NCBI GenBank assembly: GCA_003164825.1
Contig: PLUH01000225.1
Coordinates: 23,021 to 29,057, forward strand
DNA: 6,037 bases
Source of the DNA: Hyphomicrobiales bacterium
GTDB lineage: Bacteria > Pseudomonadota > Alphaproteobacteria > Rhizobiales > Beijerinckiaceae
Reading direction: 5' to 3'
The notes beneath the pieces were generated by a model that was given only the letters and a program-made list of their open reading frames with translations, had not been told where the DNA came from and ran no database searches. Of the stretch, positions 1 to 5,342 are shown piece after piece. The first letter of the stretch is position 1, and every line of letters begins with the position of its first letter. A program made the position numbers and the translations under genes.

Positions 1-143
1 GCGGCGTCGGCCGCCGCGCGCGCCGCCGCCGCCCGGCCCGGATGGAAGGGCAGATCAAAGATGAGGTCATAAACCGGCGCCCAGCGGCTATAGGCCGCTT
101 CCGTACGCCCCGCATAAGCTTGCGTCGCGTTGATCGGATTCAT
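1..143 (-). CDS. SAM-dependent methyltransferase, PmtA-like (N-terminal fragment)
   Basis: This is the first 47 codons of a minus-strand gene that continues past the left edge. It begins at the ATG complementary to 141-143. A strong Shine-Dalgarno sequence, AGGGAGGG (complement of 151-158), sits 7 nt upstream, which makes this start convincing. The visible protein contains YSRWAPVYDLIFD at about residues 18-30, followed by PFHPGR and an Ala/Arg-rich helix. That YxRWAPVYD block is typical of the N-terminus of Rhodobacter-type phosphatidylethanolamine N-methyltransferases (PmtA) and related class I methyltransferases. Those enzymes use S-adenosylmethionine to methylate phosphatidylethanolamine towards phosphatidylcholine at the inner membrane. 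The glycine-rich SAM-binding motif would lie beyond the window, so neither the fold nor the substrate can be confirmed. The methyltransferase family call is fairly safe; the phospholipid substrate is an inference. Confidence 0.62.
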   Translation of the reverse strand, partial: MNPINATQAYAGRTEAAYSRWAPVYDLIFDLPFHPGRAAAARAAADA

Positions 144-180
144 CGACGGGCCCTCCCTGCAAGCTCGCGCTTGCCCGTCC

Positions 181-200
181 CTCGCCCGGACTGGGGCGAG
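181..200. promoter_or_regulatory. 7-bp inverted repeat beside the TATAAT box (possible operator or leader hairpin)
   Basis: The arms CTCGCCC (181-187) and GGGCGAG (194-200) are perfectly complementary around a 6-nt spacer. The repeat begins 2 bp downstream of the minus-strand TATAAT and covers the predicted start point. It could be a repressor site or the beginning of a leader hairpin. The symmetry is seen directly; the role is inferred, and GC-rich DNA produces such repeats by chance. Confidence 0.3.
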
Positions 201-202
201 CC

Positions 203-208
203 ATTATA
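203..208 (-). promoter_or_regulatory. Candidate -10 box for the methyltransferase gene
   Basis: The minus strand reads a perfect TATAAT here, rare in such GC-rich DNA, 59 nt upstream of the methyltransferase ATG. No good -35 hexamer lies 16-18 nt upstream; the nearest TTGA (TTGAGC, complement of 235-240) is 26 nt away, which is too far. The site may therefore depend on an activator or be weaker than the hexamer suggests. The predicted transcription start, near 196, falls inside the inverted repeat at 181-200. Confidence 0.35.
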
Positions 209-261
209 GCACGAACCTGGCCCGCCGCGACGGGGCTCAAGCGCCATCGAATGAGTTGGTT

Positions 262-291
262 TTGGCGGCCCGATCGAGCCCCGGCTATGCT
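262..291 (+). promoter_or_regulatory. Candidate promoter for the VOC-family gene
   Basis: TTGGCG (262-267, 4 of 6 matches to TTGACA) and TATGCT (286-291, 4 of 6 matches to TATAAT) are separated by 18 bp. The predicted start near 298 would give a leader of about 65 nt before the ATG at 363. It is the best sigma70-like pair seen between the two divergent genes on this strand, but the matches are modest. The rest of 144-362 shows no gene; the open frames there have no protein-like features. Confidence 0.3.
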
Positions 292-362
292 TCGAGGCGC
301 CGCCCTCGCCCCGGCGCCCGGTACGAAGGGACGAGGCTGCGTCAGATCGGAAGGGTTCCAAC

Positions 363-749
363 ATGATCGATCACATGGGATTTGCGGTCGTTGACTTGGA
401 TCGCGCCAAGAACTTCTACGTGAATGCGCTCAAACCGCTGGGCCTTAGTGTGGTCATGGAAGTGACGCCGCAGGAGACAGGCGGCTATGCCGGCGCTGGC
501 TTCGGCGCTGAGGGCAAGCCGTTCTTCTGGATCGGCGCGGGCTCGACGCCCAAGGGCGGCGTGCATGTCGCGTTCACCGCGCGCACACGCGACGAGGTCG
601 ACGCGTTCTACCGCGCGGCGATCGCGGCCGGCGGAAAGGACAACGGCGCGCCGGGGCCAAGGCCCCATTATCACGCGCACTATTACGGCGCCTTCGTCTT
701 CGATCCCGATGGCAACAACATCGAGGCCGTGTGCCACCGGCCGGGATGA
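363..749 (+). CDS. VOC-family (glyoxalase/bleomycin-resistance fold) protein
   Basis: This 128-residue protein has the length of a single-chain vicinal-oxygen-chelate protein, with two beta-alpha-beta-beta-beta halves. The first half opens with IDHMGFAVVDLDRAKNFY (residues 2-19); the second has HVAFTARTRDEVDAFYRAA (68-86) and ends with GAFVFDPDGNNIEAV (109-123). The classic metal-ligand positions are filled by His4, His68 and Glu121, so a divalent-metal site is plausible when the protein dimerises. A His cluster (His102, His104, His106) lies in the PRPHYHAHYYG loop seen in this subfamily. The ATG is preceded by GGAAGG (349-354) at 7-nt spacing; Met5 is a less likely start. Members include glyoxalase I, dioxygenases and resistance proteins, and the substrate here is unknown. 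The gene stands alone, divergent from the methyltransferase and convergent with topA. Confidence 0.88.
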   Translation: MIDHMGFAVVDLDRAKNFYVNALKPLGLSVVMEVTPQETGGYAGAGFGAEGKPFFWIGAGSTPKGGVHVAFTARTRDEVDAFYRAAIAAGGKDNGAPGPRPHYHAHYYGAFVFDPDGNNIEAVCHRPG

Positions 750-772
750 AGGGGCTTCGTCCTCCGCGAGTC

Positions 773-791
773 CGCAGGCGTAGGGCCTGCG
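773..791. terminator. Hairpin between convergent VOC gene and topA
   Basis: CGCAGGC (773-779) and GCCTGCG (785-791) form a perfect 7-bp GC-rich stem with a 5-nt loop, in the 43-bp gap between the two convergent stop codons and only 1 nt beyond the topA stop. The placement suits a shared bidirectional terminator. Neither side has a real T-tract, so it may act only as a 3'-end stabiliser, or termination may need Rho. Confidence 0.45.
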
Positions 792-792
792 A

Positions 793-3636
793 TCACCTTT
801 GCTTGCTCGATGCCGCGGTTTTTGGTTTTGCCGCGGCGGCCTTCTTGGCCGCGGGCTTATTGGCCGAGGCTGGTTTCGCCCGTGACGCGGCGTTCTTGGC
901 GGTCGCGGTCTTGGCCGGCGCGTTTGCCCGTTTGCGCGGCTGGGCCGCGGGCTTGCCCTCTCGCTCGGCGATGAGCTCGAGCGCCTTGGCGAGGGTGATC
1001 GTATCGGGCGCGGTTCCCTTCGGGATCGTGGCGTTGACCTTGCCCCAGTTGACATAGGCGCCGTAGCGGCCGTCGCGTGCGGTGACCGGCCCGCCGTCCG
1101 GATGCTGGCCGACGAGGCGGCCGATGACGCCGCCGCCCTCAGCCCTTGCTTTCAAGAGCGCCACCGCGTCGTCGAGGGTGAGGCCCGCCGGGTCGGTCCC
1201 CTTCGGAATCGTGGCGTTGATCTTGCCGTGATTGACATAGGCGCCGAAGCGTCCCGCCTTCACGCTGACCTTGCCGCCGTCGGGATGCTCGCCGAGTTCG
1301 CGCCCCGAGCCCCCGCCGAACCGCGAAGCCGCCGCCCCGCTCTCCTTGGCGACGATGAGGTCGATCGCGCGATTGGCGCCGATCTCGAGCACATCGTCGT
1401 CGCGGCCGAGATTCGCGTACGTTTTGCCGTGCTGGACATAGGCGCCGTAGCGCCCGATACCGGCGAGGATCGCATCGCCGGTCGCCGGATGGCGCGCGAC
1501 CTCGCGCGGCAAAGCGAGCAGCGCGAGCGCCTTTTCTAGCGTCACGTCGTCCGCGGCGAGTCCTCGCGGCAGCGACGAGCGCTTGGGCTTCTCGCCCTCG
1601 CCCTGCTGCACGTAGTCGCCGAAGCGGCCGCTGCGCAGCGTGATCTCGTCGCCGGTCGCCGGGTCCTGGCCTAACACCCGCACGCCCGGCCGGTCGCCCT
1701 CGGCGCTTTCGGCGCCAGTCGGCGCCAGCACGCGGGAGAACTTGCATTCGGGATAGCGCGAACAGCCGATGAAGGCGCCGTATTTGCCGAGCTTCAGCGA
1801 CAATTGCCCCTCCCCGCAGAGCGGGCAGAGGCGCGGATCGACGCCGTCGCCGCGGGCCGGGAAGATATGCGGCCCGAGAAGCTCGTTGAGGCTGTCGAGC
1901 ACCTGCCGGGTGCCGAGGTCCTTGGTGCCGTCGACGGCGACGGAGAAATCGTTCCAGAAATCGCGCAACAGCGCCTTCCAGTCGATCTCGCTGTTCGAGA
2001 CCTGGTCGAGCTTCTCCTCGAGATCGGCGGTGAAATCGTAGCCGACGTATTTGGCGAAGAAGGATTCGAGGAAGGCGGTCACCAGGCGCCCCTTGTCCTC
2101 GGGAAAAAGACGCTTCTTGTCGAGCCGCACATAGGCGCGATCCTTGAGCACGGCGATGGTCGAGGCGTAGGTCGAGGGACGGCCGATGCCGAGCTCCTCC
2201 ATCCGCTTGACCAGCGTCGCCTCGGTGTAGCGGGGCGGCGGCTCAGTGAAGTGCTGGGCGGCGTCGATGCGCTCCTTGGCGAGCCTCTCGCCCTGGCGCA
2301 TTGCCGGCAGGCGGCCCGACTCCTCGTCCTCGTCGTCATCGCGGCCCTCCTGGTAGAGGGTGAGGAAGCCCGCAAAGCGCACCACTTGGCCGGTGGCGCG
2401 GAATTCGAGCTTGCGCGCGCCCGCTTCGGCCAGAATGTCGACCGTGGTGCGCTCGAGCTCGGCGCTCTCCATCTGGCTGGCGATGGTGCGTGTCCAGATG
2501 AGCTCGTAGAGCTTGGCCTGCTCGGGCTCGAGATGGCGGGCGACGTCGCGCGGGCGCCGCGTCATGTCGGTCGGGCGGATCGCCTCGTGCGCCTCCTGCG
2601 CGTTCTTGGCCTTGGCGGTGTATTTGCGCGGGGCGGCCGGCACATAGGCGTCGCCGAAATCCTTGGCGATGACGCGCCGCGCCGCCGTGATCGCCTCGGG
2701 CGCGAGGTCGACGCCGTCGGTGCGCATGTAGGTGATGAGGCCGGCCGCGCCGTCGCCGACGTCGACGCCCTCGTAGAGCCGCTGGGCGATCTGCATCGTG
2801 CGCGCCGGCGCGAGGCCGAGCTTGCGCGAGGCCTCCTGCTGCAGGGTCGAGGTGGTGAAGGGCGGATAGGGGTGGCGCTTGACCGGCTTCGATTCGATCG
2901 CCGCGACCGAGAAGCGCGCTTGCTCCAGCGCGCTCTTGAACGCTTCGGCCTCCGCGCCCGAGCCGACATCCAGCCGGTTGATCTTCTTGCCGTCCGCGCC
3001 GACCAGCCGGGCGGTGAAGGGCGCCTTGGCCTCGGTCAGCAGATGAGCGACGATCGACCAATATTCGCGCGGAACGAAGCGCTCGATCTCGAGTTCGCGA
3101 TCGCAGATGATGCGCAACGCCACCGACTGCACCCGCCCCGCGGAGCGCGCTCCCGGCAGCTTGCGCCACAACACCGGAGACAGGGTGAAGCCGACCAGAT
3201 AATCGAGGGCGCGACGCGCCCGGTAGGCGTCGACCAGCGCCTCGTCGATCTCGCGTGGATGGCGCATCGCCTCCTGGACCGCGTCCTTGGTCACCGCGTT
3301 GAACACCACCCGGTCGACCCGCTTGTCCTTGAGCAGCTTCTTGCCCTTGAGGATTTCGTGGATGTGCCAGGAGATCGCCTCGCCCTCGCGATCCGGGTCG
3401 GTCGCCAGGATCACCCGGTCGGCGTCCTTGACCGCCCCGCCGATGTCGCTGAGGCGCTTGGCGGCCTTGGCGTCGACCTCCCAACGCATGGCGAAATCAT
3501 CGTCCGGATCGACCGAGCCGTCCTTGGCCGCCAGATCACGCACATGGCCGAACGAGGCGTAGACGCCGTAGTCCTTGCCGAGATACTTGTTGATGGTCTT
3601 CGCCTTGGCGGGCGACTCGACGATCACGACTTTCAT
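793..3636 (-). CDS. topA: DNA topoisomerase I (type IA), TopA
   Basis: The 947-residue protein relaxes negatively supercoiled DNA by transient single-strand cleavage through a 5'-phosphotyrosine. It begins with a Toprim domain (VIVESPAKAKT with Glu7; Mg-binding LATDPDREGE with Asp80, Asp82, Glu84). The cleavage-domain motif LITYMRTDGVD carries the catalytic Tyr303 and the partner Arg305. Other family blocks are SAGRVQSVALR (166-176) and GIGRPSTYA (483-491). A short acidic stretch lies at about 430-440. One four-cysteine zinc finger follows (Cys604, Cys607, Cys625, Cys631). Four cysteine-free ribbon repeats come next, centred on GRFGDYV (670), GRYGAYV (728), GRFGAYV (795) and GRYGAYV (856). 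A Lys/Ala/Pro tail ends the protein (about 899-947). The length is at the long end for the family because of repeats and tail. The ATG has GAGGAAG (complement of 3645-3651) 8 nt upstream. No neighbour shares its operon in the window. Confidence 0.97.
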   Translation of the reverse strand: MKVVIVESPAKAKTINKYLGKDYGVYASFGHVRDLAAKDGSVDPDDDFAMRWEVDAKAAKRLSDIGGAVKDADRVILATDPDREGEAISWHIHEILKGKKLLKDKRVDRVVFNAVTKDAVQEAMRHPREIDEALVDAYRARRALDYLVGFTLSPVLWRKLPGARSAGRVQSVALRIICDRELEIERFVPREYWSIVAHLLTEAKAPFTARLVGADGKKINRLDVGSGAEAEAFKSALEQARFSVAAIESKPVKRHPYPPFTTSTLQQEASRKLGLAPARTMQIAQRLYEGVDVGDGAAGLITYMRTDGVDLAPEAITAARRVIAKDFGDAYVPAAPRKYTAKAKNAQEAHEAIRPTDMTRRPRDVARHLEPEQAKLYELIWTRTIASQMESAELERTTVDILAEAGARKLEFRATGQVVRFAGFLTLYQEGRDDDEDEESGRLPAMRQGERLAKERIDAAQHFTEPPPRYTEATLVKRMEELGIGRPSTYASTIAVLKDRAYVRLDKKRLFPEDKGRLVTAFLESFFAKYVGYDFTADLEEKLDQVSNSEIDWKALLRDFWNDFSVAVDGTKDLGTRQVLDSLNELLGPHIFPARGDGVDPRLCPLCGEGQLSLKLGKYGAFIGCSRYPECKFSRVLAPTGAESAEGDRPGVRVLGQDPATGDEITLRSGRFGDYVQQGEGEKPKRSSLPRGLAADDVTLEKALALLALPREVARHPATGDAILAGIGRYGAYVQHGKTYANLGRDDDVLEIGANRAIDLIVAKESGAAASRFGGGSGRELGEHPDGGKVSVKAGRFGAYVNHGKINATIPKGTDPAGLTLDDAVALLKARAEGGGVIGRLVGQHPDGGPVTARDGRYGAYVNWGKVNATIPKGTAPDTITLAKALELIAEREGKPAAQPRKRANAPAKTATAKNAASRAKPASANKPAAKKAAAAKPKTAASSKQR
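961..1287 (-). repeat. Tandem 183-bp repeat encoding the last two TopA C-terminal ribbon units
   Basis: Two copies, 1144-1287 (residues 784-831) and 961-1104 (residues 845-892), encode 48-residue units that start with HPDGG, contain GR(F/Y)GAYVN and NATIPKGT, and end in a leucine-rich helix. About 29 of 48 residues are identical. The period is 61 codons, and the DNA is also still visibly alike, for example around 1017-1045 and 1200-1228. Two more distant units lie upstream, near residues 656-712 and 716-765. Such units are known in TopA as zinc-ribbon derivatives that lost their cysteines; they bind single-stranded DNA. Confidence 0.8.
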
Positions 3637-3699
3637 TCAGGAAACTTCCTCTGGGCGGCCGGCGGCGCGGTCCGTTTGCCCCTGGCCGTTTGGGCGCGG

Positions 3700-3728
3700 G
3701 ATATGGAGACGCGGGAGGGCCGTGTCAA
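3700..3728 (-). promoter_or_regulatory. Candidate topA promoter
   Basis: The minus strand has a perfect -35 TTGACA (complement of 3723-3728), then a 17-bp spacer and CATATC (complement of 3700-3705) as a weak -10 with 3 of 6 matches. Transcription would start near 3693, giving a leader of roughly 57 nt to the topA ATG. A perfect -35 with optimal spacing and a degenerate -10 is common in alphaproteobacterial promoters. Confidence 0.5.
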
Positions 3729-3777
3729 ATGGGCGGCGTCGGTCAACGGCTGTTTGGGACCCGAAACAAAGTCCTAA

Positions 3778-3975
3778 TCAGGCGGCGGACTCGGCGCCGG
3801 TCCTTGAAAGATCTTCGTCTTTGAACCCCAGCGCCACCGACGCCGATCCGGCCAGGGCGTAGGCGAAGCGTCGCCGCTTGCCGAATGCGCCGCCGGTAAG
3901 CTCAAGGCGCCGATTTGGCGACCATTGCCCTGCCGCAGGGCGGTGTGCAAAAAGTTGCGCCTTCCCCACTTCCAA
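3778..3975 (-). other. Small intergenic open frame, doubtful gene or dispersed repeat
   Basis: Between topA and the divergent SDR gene the minus strand is open for 65 codons, from a TTG (complement of 3973-3975; GTG is possible two codons later) to a TGA at 3778-3780. The C-terminal part reads NRRLELTGGAFGKRRRF followed by AYALAGSASVALGFKDEDLS, which looks more protein-like than the usual GC-rich shadow frames. There is no clear ribosome binding site, no recognised domain and no membrane segment. Peptides with an NRRLELT-like start remind me of small hypothetical proteins predicted from dispersed intergenic repeats, but this is an impression I cannot verify here. The frame would overlap the likely leader of the SDR gene on the other strand. 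The rest of 3637-3990 holds the topA promoter and small hairpins. Confidence 0.25.
3927..3941. promoter_or_regulatory. GC-rich hairpin upstream of the SDR gene
   Basis: GCCCTG (3927-3932) and CAGGGC (3936-3941) form a perfect 6-bp stem with a 3-nt loop, 49 nt before the SDR ATG. It is followed on the plus strand by CAAAAAG, an A-run rather than a T-run, so it does not look like a plus-strand terminator. On the minus strand no T-tract follows the hairpin. It may be a leader structure or an operator. No convincing sigma70 promoter for the SDR gene was found nearby. Confidence 0.25.
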
Positions 3976-3990
3976 CTACGCGAGGCCGTG

Positions 3991-4845
3991 ATGGCGGACG
4001 CCCCTTCCAAACCCGTTTGGTTTATTACCGGCTGTTCGACCGGGTTCGGCCGCGAGCTGTCGCTTATCCTTCTCAAGCGAGGCTATCGCGTCGTCGCAAC
4101 GGCGCGCGACAAGTCGAAGGTCGAGGACATTGTCGCCGGCAACCCAAAGAATGGCCTTGCGCTCGCGCTCGACGTCGACAAGCAGGGTCAGATCGACGCC
4201 GCGGTCAAAGCGGCCGAGGCTCGCTTCGGCCGTATCGATGTCCTCGTCAACAACGCTGGCTACGGCTATCTCGCCGCGGTTGAGGAAGGCGACGACGCCG
4301 ACATACGCGCGATGTTCGAGACCAATTTCTTCGGCCTCGCCGCCGTGACGCGCGCGGTGCTGCCGATCATGCGCGCCCAGAAGTCAGGTGCGATCGTCAA
4401 CATCTCCTCGGTCGGCGGCTTCATCGGTTTTCCCGGATCGGGTTATTACGCAGCCACGAAGTTCGCGGTCGAAGGCCTCTCCGAATCGCTGTCCAAGGAG
4501 GTTGGGCCCTTGGGGATCAAGGTGATCATCGTCGAGCCAGGCCCCTTCCGCACCGACTGGGCCGGCCGCTCCCTCAAAACGCCAAGGAAACCTGTCGACG
4601 CCTATGCCGATACGGCGATTGCGCGCCGCCGCCAGATTCAGGGCATCAGCGGCTCGCAAGCCGGCGACCCGGTTCGCGCGTCCGAAGCGATCATCGCGAC
4701 GGTTGAAAAGAAGGACGCTCCCCTCAGGCTGCCTCTTGGCGGCGTCGCCTATGATGCGATCGCGGCGGAGATCGCCGCCCTCCGCAAGGAGCACGAATCC
4801 ATTGAAGCGGTCGCCCGCGGCGCCGACTATCCGAAGGCGAGCTGA
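3991..4845 (+). CDS. Classical short-chain dehydrogenase/reductase (SDR family oxidoreductase)
   Basis: The 284-residue product is an NAD(P)-dependent oxidoreductase with a Rossmann fold. The cofactor motif TGCSTGFG (residues 13-20) fits TGxxxGxG. Arg39 in VVATARDKSK after the second strand favours NADP(H). NNAG (87-90) supports the central sheet. The catalytic set is Asn112, Ser140 (in NISSVGG), Tyr153 and Lys157 (YAATK), all present. A PGPFRTDW segment (183-190) follows, as in classical SDRs. The substrate cannot be assigned. The ATG at 3991 is chosen because the conserved fold begins right after it; GAGG (3982-3985) lies 5 nt upstream. An adjacent in-frame GTG (3988) is possible, while a TTG at 3925 would add 22 poorly conserved-looking residues. 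It leads a short-gapped plus-strand run with the DUF1810 gene (32 nt) and pyrB, and is divergent from topA. Confidence 0.92.
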   Translation: MADAPSKPVWFITGCSTGFGRELSLILLKRGYRVVATARDKSKVEDIVAGNPKNGLALALDVDKQGQIDAAVKAAEARFGRIDVLVNNAGYGYLAAVEEGDDADIRAMFETNFFGLAAVTRAVLPIMRAQKSGAIVNISSVGGFIGFPGSGYYAATKFAVEGLSESLSKEVGPLGIKVIIVEPGPFRTDWAGRSLKTPRKPVDAYADTAIARRRQIQGISGSQAGDPVRASEAIIATVEKKDAPLRLPLGGVAYDAIAAEIAALRKEHESIEAVARGADYPKAS

Positions 4846-4877
4846 GCGAGCCTCGTCCAGGCTTTGGGGAGGCGCGG

Positions 4878-5315
4878 ATGCCGGATCCGTTCAACCTCGA
4901 ACGTTTCGTCGACGCGCAGACCCCGGTCTATGAGCAGGTCCGCCGGGAGCTTCGGACCGGCCGCAAAGAGAGCCACTGGATGTGGTTCGTCTTTCCGCAG
5001 ATCGCCGGTCTCGGCCAAAGCCCAACCTCGGTGCGATTTGCGATCGCTTCGCTTGATGAGGCGGCCGCTTATCTGGCCCATCCGATCCTGGGTCCGCGCG
5101 TGCGGGAATGCGCGGCGCTCGCGCTCGCTGTAGAGGGGACCGCTCGCCGGATCTTCGGGCCGGTCGACGAGATGAAGTTCCGCTCGTCGATGACGCTGTT
5201 CGCCACGGCCGCCCCCGGCGAAGACCTCTTCCGGCGCTGCCTCGAGAAATATTTCGCCGGCGCGCCCGACCCCGCGACCGTTGAAATCCTCGAGCGCCAG
5301 GCAATTCGACCTTAG
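4878..5315 (+). CDS. DUF1810 family protein
   Basis: This 145-residue cytosolic protein matches the usual length and motifs of the DUF1810 family. It opens with DPFNLERFVDAQ (residues 3-14), has the signature HWMWFVFPQIAGLG (33-46), then a YLAHPILGPRVREC block (65-78) and a KFRSSMTLF block (100-108), and ends with CLEKYFAG and an Asp-Pro-rich helix. No signal peptide or membrane segment is visible. The biochemical role is not known to me; some databases carry the unsupported label calpastatin for relatives. The ATG has a strong GGGGAGG (4866-4872) at 5-nt spacing. It lies 32 nt after the SDR stop and 27 nt before pyrB, so co-transcription with one or both is likely. Nothing points to a functional link with either. 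Confidence 0.88.
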   Translation: MPDPFNLERFVDAQTPVYEQVRRELRTGRKESHWMWFVFPQIAGLGQSPTSVRFAIASLDEAAAYLAHPILGPRVRECAALALAVEGTARRIFGPVDEMKFRSSMTLFATAAPGEDLFRRCLEKYFAGAPDPATVEILERQAIRP

Positions 5316-5342
5316 GCGAGAATCGTCCTATTGACGGCTCGA
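5314..5342 (+). promoter_or_regulatory. pyrB translation start region
   Basis: Directly before the pyrB ATG at 5343 there is no Shine-Dalgarno sequence. The only purine-rich stretch is AGGCGAG (5314-5320), which overlaps the TAG stop of the DUF1810 gene (5313-5315) and lies 22 nt from the ATG but 10 nt from an in-frame TTG at 5331. Either pyrB starts at TTG, adding four residues, or it relies on coupling to upstream translation or a leaderless message. TTGACG (5331-5336) also resembles a -35 box, whose -10 would lie inside pyrB. Confidence 0.35.

Noticed and set aside
130..366. Small open frames on both strands in the control region before the VOC gene
   Set aside because: They have no ribosome binding site, a composition typical of random GC-rich frames, and overlap the promoter region; the plus-strand frame also overlaps the VOC start.
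342..1055. A 237-codon minus-strand frame across the VOC gene and the topA 3' end
   Set aside because: It is antisense to the VOC gene and overlaps topA; the composition is Arg/Pro/Ser-rich with no motif, while both overlapped genes are well supported.
2336..3484. A 382-codon minus-strand frame overlapping topA
   Set aside because: It is a frame-shifted reading of topA itself, rich in Arg, Gly, Ala and His; the real frame carries every catalytic motif without interruption.
3639..3650. AGGAA-AC-TTCCT palindrome at the topA ribosome binding site
   Set aside because: The 2-nt centre is too small for a hairpin loop, and 5-bp arms are expected by chance; the AGGAAG is simply explained as the Shine-Dalgarno.
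1804..3777. A 657-codon plus-strand open frame opposite topA
   Set aside because: It is antisense to a clearly conserved TopA, begins inside it and has low-complexity Arg/Leu/Gly/Asp-rich content with no recognisable domain. Long antisense frames are expected where third positions are nearly all G or C.
3807..3822. AAAGA...TCTTT inverted repeat downstream of the small intergenic ORF region
   Set aside because: The 5-bp A/T-rich arms make a weak stem, and it lies inside the open frame, not after its stop, so it is not a credible terminator.
3925..3990. Upstream TTG start giving a 306-residue SDR
   Set aside because: The extra 22 residues are Cys/Arg-rich and unlike SDR N-termini, and they would be encoded across the hairpin at 3927-3941. 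The ATG at 3991 gives a normal N-terminus.
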